DNA from: JAOZTV01 sp965371805
GTDB lineage: Bacteria; Acidobacteriota; Aminicenantia; UBA2199
Assembly (NCBI GenBank): GCA_965371805.1
Contig: CBDUZW010000021.1
Span: forward strand, 1 to 63,831
Direction of reading: 5' to 3'
DNA: 63,831 bases
Below, piece by piece: positions 60,568 through 63,831 of the stretch. Numbering within the stretch: position 1 is the first letter of the stretch; each line of letters begins with the position of its first letter. The notes below the pieces were generated by a model, which saw only the letters and a list, made by a program, of their open reading frames with translations, made no database searches and was not told where the DNA came from. A program made the translations under genes and the position numbers.

Positions 60568-60999
60568 ATGACAGAAGGATACGTATACCTGAAAAACAAG
60601 GTTGAAGGTATGAACAGGGATGAATTGATATTATTTGTGTATCAGGAGATGGGAAAAGTAATGTCAAAAGCGGAAAATAGTTTTGATACCAAAGATATTG
60701 AAGGAAGAGTTGTTGCAATAAATAAAGGCATTGAAATCATTTCAACTTTAAGTTCTATACTTGATTTTGAGAAGGGTGGAGATATTTCAGTGAAATTAAG
60801 GTCTTTGTATATGTATTCCATAAATAAGCTCTCACAGGCAAATTTTAAGGTAAATAAAGCGTTTGTAACTGAAGTAAAAGGTATATTTAAGAATCTTCAT
60901 TCAGCATGGAGTGAAAAAATGGTAAATGATATGAAAAATGGAAGTAGTGCAGCAGCACCATCAAAAGTTGTAAGTAGCGGATTAGAAATTTATGGATAA
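60568..60999 (+). CDS. fliS: Flagellin export chaperone FliS
   Basis: 143 residues. The four-helix FliS fold is marked by DELILFVYQEMGKVMSKAEN and the C-terminal helix NKLSQANFKVNKAFVTEVK. It binds the C-terminal end of flagellin and keeps it unfolded for export. The AAGGAG ribosome binding site is clear. Its end overlaps the next gene by 8 nt. Confidence 0.9.
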   Translation: MTEGYVYLKNKVEGMNRDELILFVYQEMGKVMSKAENSFDTKDIEGRVVAINKGIEIISTLSSILDFEKGGDISVKLRSLYMYSINKLSQANFKVNKAFVTEVKGIFKNLHSAWSEKMVNDMKNGSSAAAPSKVVSSGLEIYG

Positions 61000-61333
61000 A
61001 CAATTATCATATTATTCTAATATTAACAAAAAGTTAGATATAATTGAAAAAGACATAGATAATAACCAGTGGGAAGAACTTGCCGAAAAATTCATAGAGA
61101 TAAAAACATTAAAGAGTAAGATAGACAAAGAAAAACTTAATAATAACAAAGAATCGGAAACATTAACTCAAAGAGATAAAATTAGATCAAAGATAGACGT
61201 GATAGAAGAAAAAATAAATATCTGGAAAGAGAGCCAAAAATTAAAGATTGAAAATTTAAAAAAAAAAGAAAATCACCTGAACGGATATAAAAAACAACCA
61301 ACCCGATCCTACTACATAGACAAATCAGAATAG
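60992..61333 (+). CDS. FliT-like coiled-coil flagellar protein (tentative)
   Basis: 113 residues, fully helical and Lys/Glu/Asn-rich, with no named family. Its position directly after fliS (8-nt overlap) is where the FliD chaperone FliT normally sits, and its size fits. Composition makes the match weak, so the name is positional. Confidence 0.45.
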   Translation: MDKQLSYYSNINKKLDIIEKDIDNNQWEELAEKFIEIKTLKSKIDKEKLNNNKESETLTQRDKIRSKIDVIEEKINIWKESQKLKIENLKKKENHLNGYKKQPTRSYYIDKSE

Positions 61334-61806
61334 TGTCCACCAAAAGAAACAAAAATACTACTATAACTAAGTATATCTATACAAAAAATTATTTCTAATT
61401 AACCTGCCATGAAGAGTTTTAAAACTTTATATCTCCCCAAACACACAAAACCAAAACATTAACACTATCTATGTAGATTGTTTTAAGTCACTTACTATTG
61501 TTGTTTTATTCGTAAGAATGAAAAAATCTTACCTACTATGAAAATAGATCAAAAGAATTCGCCTGATATAATATAACATATATTTATGATGACGCTTCCA
61601 TACATATCTTCTGCACTAACACTCGAGATTGTGCTCAATCTCTCCTTCCGGTCCTCCCTTGCTCAGACATGCTTCGCTCACTGCGGGGCACGGTTATTCG
61701 CATGTTCAACACATACTCCCTTCGGTTCCCTTCCTAGGGTCGGTCATGAAGATTTCTTTTGGCGAAATTTTTCAAAGAAATGTACTCACGCTTAGAGTGT
61801 ATGTTT
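61334..61806. other. GC-rich hairpin island after the flagellar genes
   Basis: 473 bp with no intact gene. The first part is AT-rich and featureless. About 61620-61745 is clearly richer in G+C than the rest of the window. It contains the perfect hairpin GAGATTG-TGCT-CAATCTC (61625-61642) and the partly self-complementary pair ACATGC (61668-61673) / GCATGT (61699-61705), suggesting a mobile or structured element. It lies exactly at the broken 5' side of the ParA remnant. Confidence 0.6.
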
Positions 61807-62216
61807 TTTCATTTAAGGAGAACTTAAGCAAAACTAATTTGAAAAAAAAAATATCTGATATCATGAATTCATACGATATACAAAAAAAGGAGTCAGTTAT
61901 TCCGTTTAAAGTCAACATGAGATATATGTGTCATTCAAAAAACTTAAAAGTGAAAAATATTCATAATAAAGAATTAGATATTTTGGGTGTCTTATTTACT
62001 CAATATGATGCAAGAAGAAATTTAGATAAGAGTGTTGTAAAGGCATTAAAAAATGAAAGCATTCCAACATTCGAGACAATTATAAATCGAAGTGTAGAAC
62101 TATCTGAAGCTCCGGCACATAGTAAATCTATTTTTGAATATTATCCAGATGGAAGAGGGGCAAAGGAATACTTGAAATTCTCAAAGGAGGTCATAGAATG
62201 GCTAAACCAAAAATGA
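61807..62216 (+). pseudogene. Truncated ParA (C-terminal half)
   Basis: The reading frame from about 61807 (first ATG 61863) matches only the C-terminal half of ParA/Soj: ILGVLFTQYDARRNL, INRSVELSEAPAHSKSIFEY and GRGAKEYLKFSKEVIEWL are diagnostic. The Walker A, A' and B motifs are gone and the 5' side is replaced by GC-rich DNA, so it cannot be an active ParA. The gene for its likely RHH partner overlaps it by 19 nt with AAAGGAGG, the usual par operon order. It was probably part of a plasmid or integrated-element partition system. Confidence 0.75.
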
Positions 62217-62506
62217 GTGAGGATATAATCAGAAAAGGCCGTAGGGACCTCTCAGAGCAGGGACATTTTAAGGAGCTAAGAAAAGGTTTAGATGATGGTA
62301 CTATAGTATCAAGTGAAGATAGTACTATAATATCAAGTAACCATAGTACTATAGTATCAGATAAGAATATAATAAAAACCACATCATTACGTATACCACA
62401 AGATATTTATGATTTTATCCGAAAACATTGTTTTGAAAATGAGATCTCCATAAATTCATTTTTTATTGATGCGATTGAAAAGGAAGTGAATAAAATGGAA
62501 AAATAA
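62198..62506 (+). CDS. Ribbon-helix-helix partition-type DNA-binding protein
   Basis: 102 residues. The C-terminal 45 (TTSLRIPQDIYDFIRKHCFE and onward) is a CopG/Arc-like ribbon-helix-helix domain. The middle carries three 8-residue repeats (GTIVSSED, STIISSNH, STIVSDKN). The N-terminus (MAKPKMSEDIIRKGRRDL) is basic. Small RHH proteins after ParA are ParB-like centromere binders. AAAGGAGG (62183-62190) is an excellent ribosome binding site. The gene itself is intact though ParA is broken. Confidence 0.7.
   Translation: MAKPKMSEDIIRKGRRDLSEQGHFKELRKGLDDGTIVSSEDSTIISSNHSTIVSDKNIIKTTSLRIPQDIYDFIRKHCFENEISINSFFIDAIEKEVNKMEK
62294..62365 (+). repeat. Three 24-bp direct repeats with TACTATAGTA palindrome
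   Basis: Units begin at 62294, 62318 and 62342, each 24 bp, inside the RHH gene. Each holds TACTATAGTA (TACTATAATA in the second), a perfect 10-bp palindrome. They look like iterons or centromere sites bound by the protein they encode, while also encoding its 8-residue repeats. Confidence 0.75.
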
Positions 62507-62602
62507 TACACAATTAATTTTATTATTTGCAATTTAAATATAATCGTTTTATAATTTTCTCTATCAATAGATAAAATATTTTCAAGCAACAAAAGGTGAA
62601 TT

Positions 62603-62752
62603 ATGTTTAGACTGGCACAAAAATGGTTAAAAGATAGAAAGGGGAGAAAACTTTCTAGTGAAGATGTTATACATTATCAGAAAATAATAGTTGCTCTGGT
62701 TATTACAGATCGGTTAATTAAAGAAATAGATAAAACAGAGTTTTTGGGGTAG
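62603..62752 (+). pseudogene. C-terminal remnant of a restriction-modification (type ISP-like) protein
   Basis: A 49-codon ORF starting MFRLAQKWLKDRKGRKLS and continuing SEDVIHYQKIIVALVITDRLIKEID. It strongly resembles the last 40 residues of large methyltransferase-restriction proteins, in which KDRKGRxLSxxDxxHYxKIVxAL precedes the end. Everything before it is missing. It has AAAGGTGA upstream, but as a remnant it is unlikely to act. The next gene follows by 5 nt. Confidence 0.6.
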
Positions 62753-62757
62753 GTATT

Positions 62758-63747
62758 ATGACTGAGAAAAAATATCAAATTTTTGTAAGCTCAACATATG
62801 AAGATTTAAAAGATGAAAGATCAAAAATAATTGAAACAATTCTTAAAATGCATCATTTTCCTATTGGAATGGAAATGTTTAGTGCTGATAACGATGAACA
62901 ATGGAATATAATAAAGAATACAATTGATTCTAGTGATTATTATATTTTAATTATAGGAAACCGGTATGGTTCTCTAACAAATGAAGGTATTAGTTTTACT
63001 GAAAAAGAGTATAACTATGCAAAAAGTGAGAATATTCCTATTCTTGGATATATAAAAGACAGAAAAAGTGATGATGATAAGAACAAAAAATTAGATAAAT
63101 TTATTGAGTCAGTGAAGAAACAAGGTATGTGTGAGTTTTGGGATACTATAGAAGTACTTTCAAAAAATGTTGCAATTGCATTACCAAAATTATTTGTAAA
63201 ATATAAGAGGAATGGTTGGATTAGATCAAACCAAATCGAAAAGTCTAATTTAGAGTCTAGTTTAAGTGAAAAACAAACAGAAAAATTAGAAAGAAATGTA
63301 CATGACAAAAAAATATTTGGTAAATCAAATATTATCCTTAATGAGGATTCTTTAGGATCTATTATGTTTTGGCTTGAGTCTGATCAATCTTTTGAACTGA
63401 TACATTTTCATAAAATAGATGAATTTATTAATTTTTTTTCAAAAATAAGTAATCAATATATTAATGAAAATTTAATCGATTCATGTTCTAACTTAACAAT
63501 TTCTCTCGGTAGATTACTTTTATTTATGATAGATGAATTTTATGAAGGTGAATTTAGCACAATTACAGAGAAAAGATACTTACATCCAGAATTAAATATA
63601 GATAGAGATGCTGTATTGGATAATGAACAACCAGATCGAGATGAACGTTTGAATACTTATAGCCAGGAACTTTTTGAACATACAAAAAAAGTAAAAGACA
63701 ATTTTATAGAGTATCGTAAAACAATTAAAGATGAATTAGTTATATGA
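62758..63747 (+). CDS. DUF4062 domain protein
   Basis: 329 residues. Residues 4-100 are DUF4062 (KYQIFVSSTYEDLKDERSKI, SDYYILIIGNRYGS, GISFTEKEYNYA), a TIR-like fold found at the N-terminus of NLR-type and other conflict-related proteins. The C-terminal 200 residues are helical and unrecognised; there is no STAND or nuclease domain. Its companions are remnants of a restriction system and a partition operon, so it belongs to accessory DNA. A defence role is inferred. The ribosome binding site GGGGTAGG overlaps the remnant gene's end. Confidence 0.8.
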   Translation: MTEKKYQIFVSSTYEDLKDERSKIIETILKMHHFPIGMEMFSADNDEQWNIIKNTIDSSDYYILIIGNRYGSLTNEGISFTEKEYNYAKSENIPILGYIKDRKSDDDKNKKLDKFIESVKKQGMCEFWDTIEVLSKNVAIALPKLFVKYKRNGWIRSNQIEKSNLESSLSEKQTEKLERNVHDKKIFGKSNIILNEDSLGSIMFWLESDQSFELIHFHKIDEFINFFSKISNQYINENLIDSCSNLTISLGRLLLFMIDEFYEGEFSTITEKRYLHPELNIDRDAVLDNEQPDRDERLNTYSQELFEHTKKVKDNFIEYRKTIKDELVI

Positions 63748-63778
63748 AATATGAAAATTAATCAAATAAAAATATGTA

Positions 63779-63828
63779 CCTAAATTTTTAATCAACAAAA
63801 CTACAAGTTGTTTTTTTTGTTAATTAGG
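63779..63828. repeat. Loose inverted repeat at the window end
   Basis: CCTAA (63779-63783) and TTAGG (63824-63828) flank an AT-rich core containing AAAAC / GTTGTTTT. It could be a weak terminator for the DUF4062 gene or the edge of the accessory segment. The window ends too soon to tell. Confidence 0.3.
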
Positions 63829-63831
63829 CCC

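Noticed and set aside
61586..61795. Plus-strand ORF of 69 codons in the GC-rich island
   Set aside because: Codon use and composition follow the hairpin island; no similarity and no ribosome binding site.
62294..62365. 24-bp repeats considered as CRISPR
   Set aside because: Directly adjacent units without spacers, in frame, with internal palindromes.

Overview
The window is AT-rich DNA (about 30% G+C by eye) from a flagellated, twitching-type didermic bacterium. A secretin-type pilus operon (pilMNOPQ), a TolC-family outer-membrane channel, lipoproteins and a flagellin/FliD/FliS cluster together require two membranes and flagella. Many signalling proteins carry PATAN (DUF4388), Roadblock/LC7, HD-GYP, Cache and receiver domains. 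I cannot place the organism in a phylum. The gene style resembles deltaproteobacteria-like, acidobacterial or candidate-phylum lineages rather than Firmicutes. No rRNA or tRNA gene was seen.

Layout. 1-3.5 kb: MarR regulator with an alpha/beta hydrolase, a PATAN protein and a membrane-anchored coiled-coil pair. 3.5-9.6 kb: a receiver protein with an acidic repeat tail, then housekeeping valS-birA-upp. 9.7-11.5 kb: a cysteine-rich secreted metal-binding protein next to an ECF sigma/membrane protein/CpxP-like sensor triad, which looks like a metal-stress module. 11.6-15.3 kb: DinB-like protein and a PAS kinase/NtrC-type regulator pair. 15.6-21.0 kb: a compact six-gene operon joining receiver, PATAN and Roadblock signalling proteins to a COOH-NH2 amidoligase, a class II glutamine amidotransferase and a histidine kinase. 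This is the most unusual system in the window. 21.0-23.8 kb: a Cache-PAS-DUF294 membrane sensor on the minus strand. 24.3-27.6 kb: a three-gene DUF262 / AAA ATPase / unknown cassette that looks like a defence system.

27.7-35.1 kb: a CusCBA-type heavy-metal efflux operon (TolC, a metal-binding adaptor and an RND pump) that shares its HMBD-type motif with the small secreted protein at 9.7 kb. 35.1-45.7 kb: HD-GYP phosphodiesterase, a pseudo-histidine kinase, beta-helix and beta-propeller exported proteins, a 176-bp palindromic element, a class V aminotransferase, a second ECF sigma module, FmdB, a formylglycine-enzyme-like protein and a VapBC-type toxin-antitoxin pair. 45.9-53.7 kb: the pilus operon followed by two lipoproteins, a TPR protein and a Roadblock-like protein. 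53.8-57.1 kb: def-fmt-rsmB translation genes. 57.3-61.3 kb: flagellin, FlaG, FliD, FliS and a FliT-like protein.

61.3-63.8 kb is a patch of accessory DNA: a GC-rich hairpin island, a beheaded ParA gene, an intact ribbon-helix-helix partner gene carrying 24-bp palindromic repeats, the tail of a restriction-modification protein and a DUF4062 protein. A recurring theme is that several regulatory genes lack a Shine-Dalgarno sequence and have a -10 box only 6-9 nt before the start codon, which suggests leaderless mRNAs.
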